This document shows positions 9,316 through 17,317 of a stretch of DNA of 64,000 nt, piece after piece. A program made the translations under genes and the position numbers. The stretch is from Treponema pedis (GTDB taxonomy: Bacteria > Spirochaetota > Spirochaetia > Treponematales > Treponemataceae): the NCBI RefSeq assembly GCF_017161325.1, contig NZ_CP045670.1, forward strand, positions 2,659,367 through 2,723,366, given 5' to 3'. Below the pieces are notes generated by a model. That model had not been told where the DNA came from. It saw only the letters and a list, made by a program, of their open reading frames with translations, and did no database searches. How positions within the stretch are numbered: position 1 is the first letter of the stretch; every line of letters starts with the position of its first letter.

Positions 9316-9669
9316 ATGAAAAACAAGATATACTTTTTAAGTATGCTTATCGTAATCTGTTTGCCGCTTATTATTTCAAGCTGCAATACCGGAAGGGATT
9401 CCGGATACTTTAAGGTAACTTTCAGTGTAAAAGGCGACGGCTGTACGGTAAAAGCGGTTGCCAACAATAAAGAAATTAAGTCGGGAGACTCCGTAAAATC
9501 GGGAACAACCGTAACGTTTACCGCTACTCTTGAAGCGGGTTATAAAGGAGTCAGATGGAATTTCGGAGGAGGCCCTGTTGTAGAAACTACAGAAGCTGAA
9601 AATAAAACTCTTACACTTACCGTTACCGCCGATACAACCGTAACGGCCGAGGCTATAGTAAAAAGATAA
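9316..9669 (+). CDS. small lipoprotein with one InlB B-repeat-like (bacterial repeat) domain
   Basis: 117 residues from the ATG preceded by GAGAGG; a longer reading from 9250 would put 22 residues in front of the signal peptide and has no ribosome site. The signal MKNKIYFLSMLIVICLPLIIS ends in lipobox ISSC. The mature part (GYFKVTFSVKGDGCTVKA...SGDSVKSGTTVTFTATLEAGYKGVRWNF...LTLTVTADTTVTAEAI) is one beta-grasp repeat of the type found in InlB B-repeats and similar surface proteins. Its function is unknown; a cell-surface or periplasmic anchor is likely. It stands alone between two terminators. Confidence 0.75.
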   Translation: MKNKIYFLSMLIVICLPLIISSCNTGRDSGYFKVTFSVKGDGCTVKAVANNKEIKSGDSVKSGTTVTFTATLEAGYKGVRWNFGGGPVVETTEAENKTLTLTVTADTTVTAEAIVKR

Positions 9670-9677
9670 AAATTTGC

Positions 9678-9719
9678 AAGGTTTTTAAAAGATAACAACT
9701 TTTAAAAGCCTTTTTTTTT
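9678..9719 (+). terminator. rho-independent terminator after the small lipoprotein gene
   Basis: AAGG-TTTTTAAAAG pairs with CTTTTAAAAG-CCTT around a seven-base loop and runs into a poly-T tract, 8 bases past the stop codon. Confidence 0.8.
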
Positions 9720-9929
9720 ACATTAAATTAAAATTTTCCCGTAATTTTATCTTTTAGCGCTACCCGTTTCGCCTTATTTAAACTGCAAAAATTAATATAA
9801 ATTTTCATGCAATGCTGACAAAATTCCGATATTCTGTTATATTTAACGGTATAAAAATTAAATTTTTAAAGAATTTTAAAATCTTTTTTATACAATAAAA
9901 TTATAAGCTATTTAATATATGGAGAATAA

Positions 9930-10404
9930 ATGAATGCGGGAATAGGAATTGCGGATTTGGTCTTTTCGGCTCTTTTAATATTTTTTTATAATAAAGGTTA
10001 CTATCCGCGGCTTTATAGCGGAATTTTTTTCCAAAGCAGCCGTTATAGTAGGCGGTCTTGTTGCGGTTTTATTTTATAAACTTTTTACTCCGATAATCTC
10101 CGGTTTAATGGGACCGCAAGCACTTTCCGCAGTTATAGCTTTTTTAATTTTATTTTTGGCAACATACCTTGTTATAAAACTTATAGAACTTCTTTTAGGC
10201 TCACTTTTTTCCAATCAATCTTTAAAAAGCTTGGATAGAGCTTTAGGTTTTTTTTTAGGCCTTATAGAAGGACTTCTTTTAATTGCGGTTTTGCTTATGC
10301 TTATACACCTTCAACCCGTAGTAAATCCAGCTAAACTGTTGGACGGAAGCATATTTGCGAAAATTCTTTCACCGTTTATTTTCAATTGGAATTCCGTATT
10401 TTAA
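9930..10404 (+). CDS. CvpA-family membrane protein, frameshifted in a T7 run
   Basis: From ATG 9930 the frame reads MNAGIGIADLVFSALLIFF and then breaks; from the T7 tract at 9981-9987 onward the next frame continues as IIKVTIRGFIAEFFSKAAVIVGGLVAVLFYKLFTP... to 10404. Removing one T gives a continuous 157-residue protein, the usual length of CvpA (colicin V production) family proteins, with about four membrane helices and the IRGFIAE loop typical of the family. GGAG lies 6 bases before the ATG. CvpA proteins sit in the inner membrane and their role is poorly defined. holB follows 20 bp downstream. The break is probably a homopolymer sequencing error (see findings). Confidence 0.75.
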
Positions 10405-10424
10405 AATTTAAGGAGAAATTTAAA

Positions 10425-11716
10425 TTGTTTGAAAATTTAATTAACCAGCCTGCCGCAAAAATGCTCACGGAAGATATAAGACGGAACAAACTGCCTCCTT
10501 CAATACTATTTTCGGGAAATGTATGTTCCGGCAAACTGACCGCCGCATTGGAGCTTGCCCGCTCGGTTTGCTGCGAAACGGACGGAAATTGGCAATGTAC
10601 CTGCTCTTCCTGTTTGCGGCAAAAAGAACTTATTTCCCCTGATGTACTTATACTGGGAGCAAGAGACCATACTCTTGAAATAAACGCAGCGGCAAAAACT
10701 TTTTTAAATAATATTACGCTGCCTTCAAGATATTTATTTTTACGCTCAATTAGAAAACTTACCTGTCGCTTCGACGCCCGTCTTTGGGATACCGATGAAC
10801 AGCGTTTTTTAAAAGCGGCTCCGCTTGTTGCGGAAATTGAAGAAGCCGTTTCGGAACTTACCTCAATACCGATAGAAAATCTTGAAAGCGGGTTTTTAAC
10901 GAAAAAATTTCGTTTTTAATTGAAAAAAGCGAAAAACTTCAAGAAGAGTGTATGTATGACAGCATTCCCATAAATCAAGTGCGTAAGGCCTCTTCATGGG
11001 TACGTTTAATGCCTACAGGCTCAAAAAAAGTATTGATTATAGAAAATGCCGATAAAATGCAGGAAGGTGCCAGAAACGCATTTTTAAAAATACTTGAAGA
11101 ACCACCTTCATATTCCGTTTTTGTTTTAACTACAGCTCATCGCGGAGCTATTATGCCTACAATTTTATCCCGTGTACGCACATATAATTTTATAGAACGG
11201 GACGAAGCTTCTCAGGAAGAGGTTATAAGGCGGGTGTTTAAGGGAGATATCCAAAAACCGGAAGCCGCCGCTAAATTTAATCTTTTAAGCTCGTATCTTT
11301 ACGGATTTTTACCTGTAGAATTTCAAACAATTAAAACGGCGGCAGCTCTTTTTTACGAATTTGTTTTTATGCTCATAGATAGAGAAAATAAAATTCTTCC
11401 TCATGCCCTATATAATGCCGTAACAAAATATAAGGCGGAAAATACTTACGGCGACTTCAAAAAAGAAATAAGCTCAATAGTTTCCATGTTGAATAAATTT
11501 AAGCCTCATACAATTTATATTTTATTTTTAAATGCGCTTTTATCGTTTTTAGGAAACGGTTTAAAAGATTGTGAATGTACGGCTTTTGAAACGGAAACGT
11601 ATTTTAAAATTACGCAGCTTATAAAAACTTCCGAAACTTCCGTCGACATTTTTAATATTTCTCCGCAGGCCGCTTTGGAAAATTTGGCCGAGCAAATTAA
11701 GGAGGCTGCCGTATGA
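10425..11716 (+). CDS. holB: DNA polymerase III delta-prime subunit, frameshifted in a T5 run
   Basis: The clamp-loader subunit that helps load the sliding clamp onto DNA. A TTG start at 10425 is preferred because AAGGAG lies 9 bases upstream; an ATG at 10386 overlaps cvpA and lacks a site. Visible: Walker A-like GNVCSGKL, zinc-type cysteines around CETDGNWQCTCSSC, then KVLIIENADKMQEGARNAFLKILEEPP (Walker B and the following helix) and the sensor region ILSRVR. The first frame ends at 10919. Adding one T to the run at 10893-10897 joins it to the second frame (FNEKISFLIEKSEKLQEECMYDS...), giving 430 residues. The gene is essential, so the break is probably an assembly error. It overlaps the next gene by 4 bp. 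Confidence 0.85.
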
Positions 11717-12883
11717 GAGAATTTATGAGAAGGGCAATACAAAAATCTCAAAGTATGAACGAAGTTCAATTAAAGAATTTCGTAAAATTGCTTATAGAAG
11801 AATATTCTCTTTTAGACGCTGTAATGGATTCCATCAGCGACGGAGTAATTGTAGCCTCTCCGAACAATAAAATAGTAACCGCCAACAGGGCGGCGGAACG
11901 TATTTTAGCAAATCCGCTAACCGAAAGTCAGGAAAAAAAATGTTTGGGAATATATAGAAGAAGAACAAATCGGTAAATTTATTGCAGGAGCTATACAAAA
12001 TGAATCCGGCGAAATTACCGAAGAGTTTCATTTAATTTCCGCAGATAAACCCAAATATATTGAAGTATCGGTATTACCTCTTGTAAAAGAAAAAAAAATA
12101 ATGGGAACCATTATTTTAATTGCAGACGTTACCGAAAAACGCAATGAAGAAATAAAAAACCGCCGTTTGGAGAGTTTAGCCAGCCTTACAAATGTGGCGG
12201 CTGCCGTTGCACACGAAATAAAAAACCCCCTTGCGGCAATAAGTATACACTTACAATTATTAAAAAAGAATTTTACGGCTTGTAATTTATCCGTAAACCG
12301 AAAAGCTCAAAAACATATAAATGTAATTGAAGAAGAAATTGAAAGGCTTAATAAAATAGTCGTCGATTTTTTATTTTCCGTAAGGCCTCTTAAATTGGAA
12401 TTTACCCCGGTAGATGTAAATATAATTTTAAAGAATTTATACGAAACTTTTTTTGAAGAATTTTCCGATAAGGGAATTGCATTTTCACTTGATTTAAAAG
12501 ACGGATTACCCTTAATTCAGGGAGATGAAAGGTTTTTGCGGCAGGCGTTTATGAATGTTATTACAAATGCAAGTGCCGCAATGCCGGAAGGCGGTTTTTT
12601 GGATATTACAACAAAACTTAATCAGGAAACGATTGTAATTTCGATTTCCGATTCCGGATATGGAATTTTGCCTGAAAATTTAAATAAAATTTTCGAACCC
12701 TATTTTACTACAAAACAGGACGGAACCGGTTTGGGCCTTACAATGGTCTATAAAGTTATAAAAGAACACGGCGGAGACGTGCATGTTTATTCCGATTACG
12801 GTATAGGTACAACTTTTAAATTTATGCTGCCTATGGTACGAAAGGGACGCCCGCTTATGATACGCGATACAAGCGGCTCTTAA
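11713..12883 (+). CDS. PAS-domain sensor histidine kinase (NtrB/AtoS type), frameshifted in an A8 run
   Basis: Soluble kinase of 389 residues once one A is removed from the run at 11933-11940. Before the run: a helical start and PAS-like [33 protein letters not shown]. After it: [19 protein letters not shown]..., then H-box [18 protein letters not shown] (phospho-acceptor His), N-box [11 protein letters not shown]1 SDSGYGI, F-box FEPYFTT and G2 GTGLGL. The absence of membrane segments and the NtrB-like H-box suggest a cytoplasmic sensor paired with a sigma-54 activator. No response regulator lies next to it, so the partner is elsewhere. The ATGA overlap with holB couples the two genes. Confidence 0.85.
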
Positions 12884-12900
12884 AAAATGTAAAAAAAAAT

Positions 12901-12929
12901 TTGACCCGTTTTGTAAAATTAAGTATATT
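12901..12929 (+). promoter_or_regulatory. promoter of the peroxiredoxin gene
   Basis: TTGACC and TATATT with a 17-base spacer; the Shine-Dalgarno AGGAG and ATG (12952) follow at normal distance. Confidence 0.75.
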
Positions 12930-12951
12930 ATTTACAATAGGAGTTTATTTT

Positions 12952-13599
12952 ATGGAACAAGTAATGAATATGCCTTTATTAGGCGATGATTTTCCTCAAT
13001 TGAGTGTTGCAACGACACATGGACCGATGAATATTCCTGGCGACCTGAAAGGAAGCTGGTTTGTGCTTTTCAGCCATCCTGCCGATTTTACACCGGTTTG
13101 TACCACGGAATTTGTTGCTTTTCAAAACCTTTTACCCGAATTCGAAAAAATCGGTGTAAAACTGGTAGGTCTTTCAATTGACCAAGTTCAAAGCCATTTA
13201 AAATGGATTGAATGGATTAAGGAAAAATTGGGAGTTGAAATCACATTCCCCGTTATTGCCGCAAATGATTCAATTGCAAACAAACTGGGACTTTTACACC
13301 CCGGAAAAGGAACGAATACGGTCAGAGCTGTGTTTATAGTTGACCCTAAAGGAAAACTGAGACTTGTTATTTATTATCCGCAAGAAGTAGGCCGCAATAT
13401 GAAAGAAATTCTACGTGCCGCCAAAGTTCTGCAAATTTCGGATAATAACGGCGTTGCGGTACCTGCCGATTGGCCCGAAAACGGTCTTATCAAAGACAGG
13501 GTAATCGTACCGCCCCCCGGAAGCAAAGAAATAGCCGATAAACGTCTTAAAGAGTACGAAGGCTATGACTTCTGGTTCTGCCACAAACCGCTTAAATAA
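12952..13599 (+). CDS. Prx6-type peroxiredoxin
   Basis: 215 residues starting at the ATG that follows AGGAG; an upstream TTG in frame lies inside the promoter. Peroxiredoxins reduce hydrogen peroxide and organic peroxides in the cytoplasm. The active site PADFTPVC (Pro43, Thr47, peroxidatic Cys50) is intact. The long C-terminal domain ([22 protein letters not shown]...[10 protein letters not shown]) is that of the Prx6 / archaeal AhpC2 group, with a second Cys near the C-terminus that may act in resolving. Useful in an oxygen-exposed anaerobe. It has its own promoter and terminator, so it is monocistronic. Confidence 0.93.
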   Translation: MEQVMNMPLLGDDFPQLSVATTHGPMNIPGDLKGSWFVLFSHPADFTPVCTTEFVAFQNLLPEFEKIGVKLVGLSIDQVQSHLKWIEWIKEKLGVEITFPVIAANDSIANKLGLLHPGKGTNTVRAVFIVDPKGKLRLVIYYPQEVGRNMKEILRAAKVLQISDNNGVAVPADWPENGLIKDRVIVPPPGSKEIADKRLKEYEGYDFWFCHKPLK

Positions 13600-13672
13600 G
13601 GCGGAAGGCAAAGTAAGCGGAGAACCGTTTTAAACGCCCCGCTTATCTTCGGACTTGTAAAACTACAAAATA

Positions 13673-13706
13673 GGCAGGTATTCTTTACCTGCCTTTTCTT
13701 TTTATT
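13673..13706 (+). terminator. rho-independent terminator after the peroxiredoxin gene
   Basis: GGCAGGTA pairs with TACCTGCC around a short loop, followed by TTTTCTTTTT. Confidence 0.85.
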
Positions 13707-13747
13707 TATAAAAACGGTTTAAAATATTAAAGGCTTAAGTTTAAAAG

Positions 13748-14518
13748 TTATAAAACTATTTTTACAGGGCAATGGTCCGAACCTGTAATGTCTTTTAAAA
13801 TAATCGATTCCTTTATTTTAGCAACAAATTCATCATTTACGCAAGCGTAATCTATCCGCCACCCTATATTTTTTTCTCTGGCCTTAAAGCGGTAGCTCCA
13901 CCAAGTATAATTTTCAGGCTCTTTGCAAAAATGCCTGAAGGTATCGGTATAGCCCGAAGTTGTAAATTTATCCATCCATTCCCGCTCTTCGGGAAGATAA
14001 CCGGGATTTTTTTCATTGGCTTTCGGATTAGCCAAATCTATAGGCTTATGGGCAATATTATAATCGCCGCAAAGCACTATATTTTTTCCGTTTTTCTTAA
14101 GTGAATTACAAAATTCCAGCATAGCCGAGCAAAAATCCAATTTATACCCGAGCCTTGCTCCGCCGTCCTGAGAATTGGGAAAGTATGCTGAAATAACCGA
14201 AAATTTTTCAAAATCGGCAACAAGCACTCTTCCTTCATCATCAAATTCGCTTAAACCCATAGTTCGCACCGAAAGAGGTTCTTTTTTAGAAAAAATTGCG
14301 GTTCCGGAATAACCGGCTTTTTTTGCGGCGGCCCAATATGTAAAATATTTCCCCGAAGGCAAATCCGCCTCCGTTAATTCCGATGAAAGCTGCTCTTTTC
14401 GGGCCTTTGTTTCTTGAATACAAAGAATATCGGGATTTTCGGTATTAAGCCAATCCAAAAAACCTTTTTTTTCTACGGCTCTTATCCCGTTTACATTCCA
14501 TGAAACTATAGATGTCAT
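13748..14518 (-). CDS. exoA: exodeoxyribonuclease III / AP endonuclease (ExoA)
   Basis: 256 residues, the normal length of the ExoIII/APE1 family. It cleaves DNA 5' of abasic sites in base excision repair and removes 3' blocks. Metal and catalytic motifs are intact: SWNVNGIRA, CIQETKA (metal-binding Glu), CGDYNIAHKPIDLANP (Asp/Asn), GWRIDYA and the C-terminal GSDHCPV (Asp-His pair). Last gene of the long minus-strand operon that begins at about 21978; map ends 15 bp upstream. GGAG lies before the ATG. Confidence 0.95.
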   Translation of the reverse strand: MTSIVSWNVNGIRAVEKKGFLDWLNTENPDILCIQETKARKEQLSSELTEADLPSGKYFTYWAAAKKAGYSGTAIFSKKEPLSVRTMGLSEFDDEGRVLVADFEKFSVISAYFPNSQDGGARLGYKLDFCSAMLEFCNSLKKNGKNIVLCGDYNIAHKPIDLANPKANEKNPGYLPEEREWMDKFTTSGYTDTFRHFCKEPENYTWWSYRFKAREKNIGWRIDYACVNDEFVAKIKESIILKDITGSDHCPVKIVL

Positions 14519-14532
14519 TATAAATTCTCCTT

Positions 14533-15279
14533 TTAAAGTTTCGATAAAATTTCCGTGCGGTCTTCAAAAATTGCAACCGTATGTTCCATATGGCATGATA
14601 CGGAATTATCCGCCGTTATCACAGTCCAGCCGTCTTCTTTTACCTTAACGTCCGCAGTACCCATGTTAATCATCGGCTCAATCGCCACTACCATTCCGGC
14701 ACGTAAACGCGGATTGGGACGCATTTTTTCAACTACATTCGGAATACTGGGGTCTTCGTGTACGCCCAAACCTACTCCGTGCCCGCAATATTCGTATACC
14801 ACGCCGTAATTATGAGCCGACGCTAAATTATAAACCGCCTTTGAAATATCGGAAACCCTGTTTCCCGCTTTGCAGGCTTCAATTCCCGCATAAAGACACT
14901 TCGTTGTAATTTCCAAAAGTTTCAGCTTGTCCTTACTTACATTTCCTATAGGATATGTTACGCAGGCATCGCTTATGTAGCCGTTTAAGTCTATTCCTAT
15001 ATCCATTGAAACCAAATCTCCGTCTTTTACAACCCTCTTGCCGGGCAATCCGTGAATAACTTCTTCGTTTATAGAAATACAGGCGGCTCCGGGAAAACCT
15101 TCCGAATACCATGCAGGCTTTCCGCCTATTTTTTTAATATAAGCGGTACAAAAATCATCCAATTCTTTTGTCGTTTTTCCCGGCACAATTACCGGTTTTA
15201 ATTCTTCAAAAAGCCTTGCCAAGGCCTTACACGATTTTCTAATCCCGTCTATTTGTTCGGGCGTTTTTATAATAATCAT
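14533..15279 (-). CDS. map: type I methionine aminopeptidase
   Basis: 248 residues, typical for type Ia MAP, which removes the initiator Met from new proteins. The five metal ligands are visible: the two Asp in MDIGIDLNGYISDACVT, His in GHGVGLGVHEDP, Glu in AIEPMINMG and Glu in MEHTVAI. It lies between the DnaJ-TPR gene and exoA with gaps of 20 and 14 bp, so it is co-transcribed with the cyclase operon. This is unlike many bacteria, where map sits in the spc operon next to secY and adk; that operon in this window lacks map. Confidence 0.95.
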   Translation of the reverse strand: MIIIKTPEQIDGIRKSCKALARLFEELKPVIVPGKTTKELDDFCTAYIKKIGGKPAWYSEGFPGAACISINEEVIHGLPGKRVVKDGDLVSMDIGIDLNGYISDACVTYPIGNVSKDKLKLLEITTKCLYAGIEACKAGNRVSDISKAVYNLASAHNYGVVYEYCGHGVGLGVHEDPSIPNVVEKMRPNPRLRAGMVVAIEPMINMGTADVKVKEDGWTVITADNSVSCHMEHTVAIFEDRTEILSKL

Positions 15280-15299
15280 AATTACTCCAATTACCGGAA

Positions 15300-16106
15300 T
15301 TACCGTTTATTTTTTTTACTTTCGGCCAACTTAGGGCTTAACCTTACGGCTTCGCGGAAGCTGATATCCGCCCTGTGTTTATCGCCGAGTTTATTATATA
15401 TTTCGGCTAATCGCCGATGAATGTTAGCCTTATCGGAATTTTTTAAGCCGAAATCCAAAGCGGCCTCATAACAGTCCGCAGCCAAATCGTCTTCTACATA
15501 GCGGTGAAGTTTATCCCGCAAAATGGAATTTATTAAAATCATTACTTCGGGAAAAAAATGTTTAAAATAAGGTTTTTGTTTTTCCAAATGAAAAATTTCT
15601 TCAAAAAGCAAAAACGCTTCATAATATTCTCCGCGCAAATAAAGCTCTTCTGCAAGAACAAAACCGCAATCCATAAAATCTTCGCGGTTAAAATATTTCG
15701 AAAGATAAAACCCTCGAGCTTCGGAACGCCTTGTATTATATTCCTCAACGGCCTCGCTTTCAAGACCGTGGAACAAATCGAAAAAAATCAGCTTTGCACG
15801 GCTTTCGTAGTCGCTGCGTTTTAAAAGCCAAAAGCGATAATCGAAACTTTCAGCTTGTGATTTTTTTGTAAAAAAGTTAGAATCTTCCGAAAAGTTTTCG
15901 CCTAAACTTTTTTCTTTTAAAATATTTTGATAAGCACATAAAAGAAGACGCATTTCGGCTTCCGACTTTTCTTTTTGTGCCGCCGTCAATACCGCATTTA
16001 AATCGGGGTGAAGAAGTTTTGCCTTTTTTCTAAATGCGGTTTTTACTTCGGCAATTGACGAGCCGGGCGTTACCCCGAGAATAATATAATAATCGCTTTG
16101 TTTCAT
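15300..16106 (-). CDS. J-domain protein with C-terminal TPR repeats
   Basis: 268 residues from the ATG at 16106; a TTG at 16124 would overlap the upstream stop and neither has a clear Shine-Dalgarno. The first 70 residues form a J domain (DYYIILGVTPGSSIAEVKTAFRKKAKLLHPDLN) with the HPD tripeptide that stimulates DnaK. The middle is helical and unrecognised. The C-terminal third looks like TPR helices (about 200-265: YEAALDFGLKNSDKANIHRRLAEIYNKLGDKHRADISFREAVRLSPK). Probably a specialised DnaK co-chaperone with a protein-binding tail. It follows the barrel protein gene by 5 bp, suggesting a link to envelope protein handling, which is inference. Confidence 0.8.
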   Translation of the reverse strand: MKQSDYYIILGVTPGSSIAEVKTAFRKKAKLLHPDLNAVLTAAQKEKSEAEMRLLLCAYQNILKEKSLGENFSEDSNFFTKKSQAESFDYRFWLLKRSDYESRAKLIFFDLFHGLESEAVEEYNTRRSEARGFYLSKYFNREDFMDCGFVLAEELYLRGEYYEAFLLFEEIFHLEKQKPYFKHFFPEVMILINSILRDKLHRYVEDDLAADCYEAALDFGLKNSDKANIHRRLAEIYNKLGDKHRADISFREAVRLSPKLAESKKNKR

Positions 16107-16111
16107 ATTTT

Positions 16112-17317
16112 TTAAAATTCCCAACCCAAAGAAAGCGACGGTTGAATCGTATAAAGCGGAAAGTCTTTTCTAAATGCAATTATATGGTCCAGATTTATTT
16201 CAAGGTACAATTTTTTTACAAGATATATTTGCAAAGCCGTTCCGCCGTTTACCGTCATGCCCCAAAACCACATCTGCGGGCTTTTAATATCTATACTTTC
16301 AAACACGAATTGTGTTTGTGTAATAAAGGCCGCTCCCGTACCCAAATGTAAATCAAAATTTAATTTATGCCGTATAATCGGCAATAAATAAACCGCATTA
16401 AAATTGGAAAAAAAGAAGCCCGCTTTTAGAACATATCCGTCCTGTTTGTTTTTTAAATACATACCTGAACCCGTTATATTAAAGCCGAAAGTTCCGTAAG
16501 TCCTTTTTATCGGAATAAACGTCATACGTATAATGCCTCCTAAAGCGGCAAAATTCGTATTAAAATACTCTTTAAATACGTTATTTTTAATAAAGCCTGT
16601 AAAAGCGTAACCTCCGGAAATATAAAAATCTATCGGCTTTTGAAATTTAAACGTCATTTTTTGACTGTCGTCATATAACCCGCTTATATCGGTAACGGTA
16701 AATCCGTATTTGCCGGGTTCTATTTTATTGATGTTAAATTTAATTTTTGCATTTGTACCGGATTTATCCAATTCTATAATTTCGCCTTTTATCGCTTCAC
16801 CGCCGATTTTTACCAAACTGAAAGTCGTGTCATTATAAAAATTCTTACCGTATACGGTTACAAATTCATCGTAAATATCGTCGAAATGAACGGTTTTAGG
16901 AGAAACGGACGTAACTTCAGGCTGGTGCGCTATTTTTACATCAAAGTATCTATAATTACTTGTAGCTTCAGGCTGCTCCAATAAATTTATAACCGTTACC
17001 CTATAGCGATAACCGGCAGGGGGTAAAGATAAGTCTATGTAAGTTTCTTTAGTTCTCTTCTTTTCCAATAATTTCCATACGGAGCCGCCGGTTTTTTGTT
17101 CAAGCTCAAATTCATAAGCTAAAATATCTTCGACACTTTCCCACGATAAGCGTTGTATAAGTACCGTACCGTTATCATCTTCGCGGATAAAATAATTTTT
17201 ACCGGCCGTAGATTTATCCGAGTTATTTTTACCGGAAACTCCGTTTTCCGCAAGTATGCCGAGCGGTAAAAATAACAAAAGAAAAACGGCAGCCTTAAAT
17301 TTCTTGCTATTTTCCAT
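16112..17317 (-). CDS. exported IPT/TIG-like protein with probable C-terminal outer-membrane barrel
   Basis: 401 residues from the ATG at 17317, which has GGGGG upstream; an earlier in-frame start at 17335 only adds six residues. A signal peptide (FKAAVFLLLFLPLGILAENG) is followed by an FN3-like domain (RLSWESVEDILAYEFELEQKT), an IPT/TIG-like domain (PEVTSVSPKTVHFDDIYDEFVTVYGKNF) and about 170 residues of alternating amphipathic strands ending in Phe (SLSLGWEF), as in outer-membrane barrels. It overlaps the FecR-like gene and is third in the cyclase operon. From memory, T. pallidum has a similar trio (TP0485 cyclase, TP0484, TP0483, the last reported to bind fibronectin); whether this is the ortholog needs a search. 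Confidence 0.7.
   Translation of the reverse strand: MENSKKFKAAVFLLLFLPLGILAENGVSGKNNSDKSTAGKNYFIREDDNGTVLIQRLSWESVEDILAYEFELEQKTGGSVWKLLEKKRTKETYIDLSLPPAGYRYRVTVINLLEQPEATSNYRYFDVKIAHQPEVTSVSPKTVHFDDIYDEFVTVYGKNFYNDTTFSLVKIGGEAIKGEIIELDKSGTNAKIKFNINKIEPGKYGFTVTDISGLYDDSQKMTFKFQKPIDFYISGGYAFTGFIKNNVFKEYFNTNFAALGGIIRMTFIPIKRTYGTFGFNITGSGMYLKNKQDGYVLKAGFFFSNFNAVYLLPIIRHKLNFDLHLGTGAAFITQTQFVFESIDIKSPQMWFWGMTVNGGTALQIYLVKKLYLEINLDHIIAFRKDFPLYTIQPSLSLGWEF

Noticed and set aside
14555-14809. Plus-strand frame within map and similar frames inside A2M, FecR-like, ribosomal and cyclase genes
   Set aside because: Shadow frames opposite well-supported genes, without ribosome sites or family motifs.
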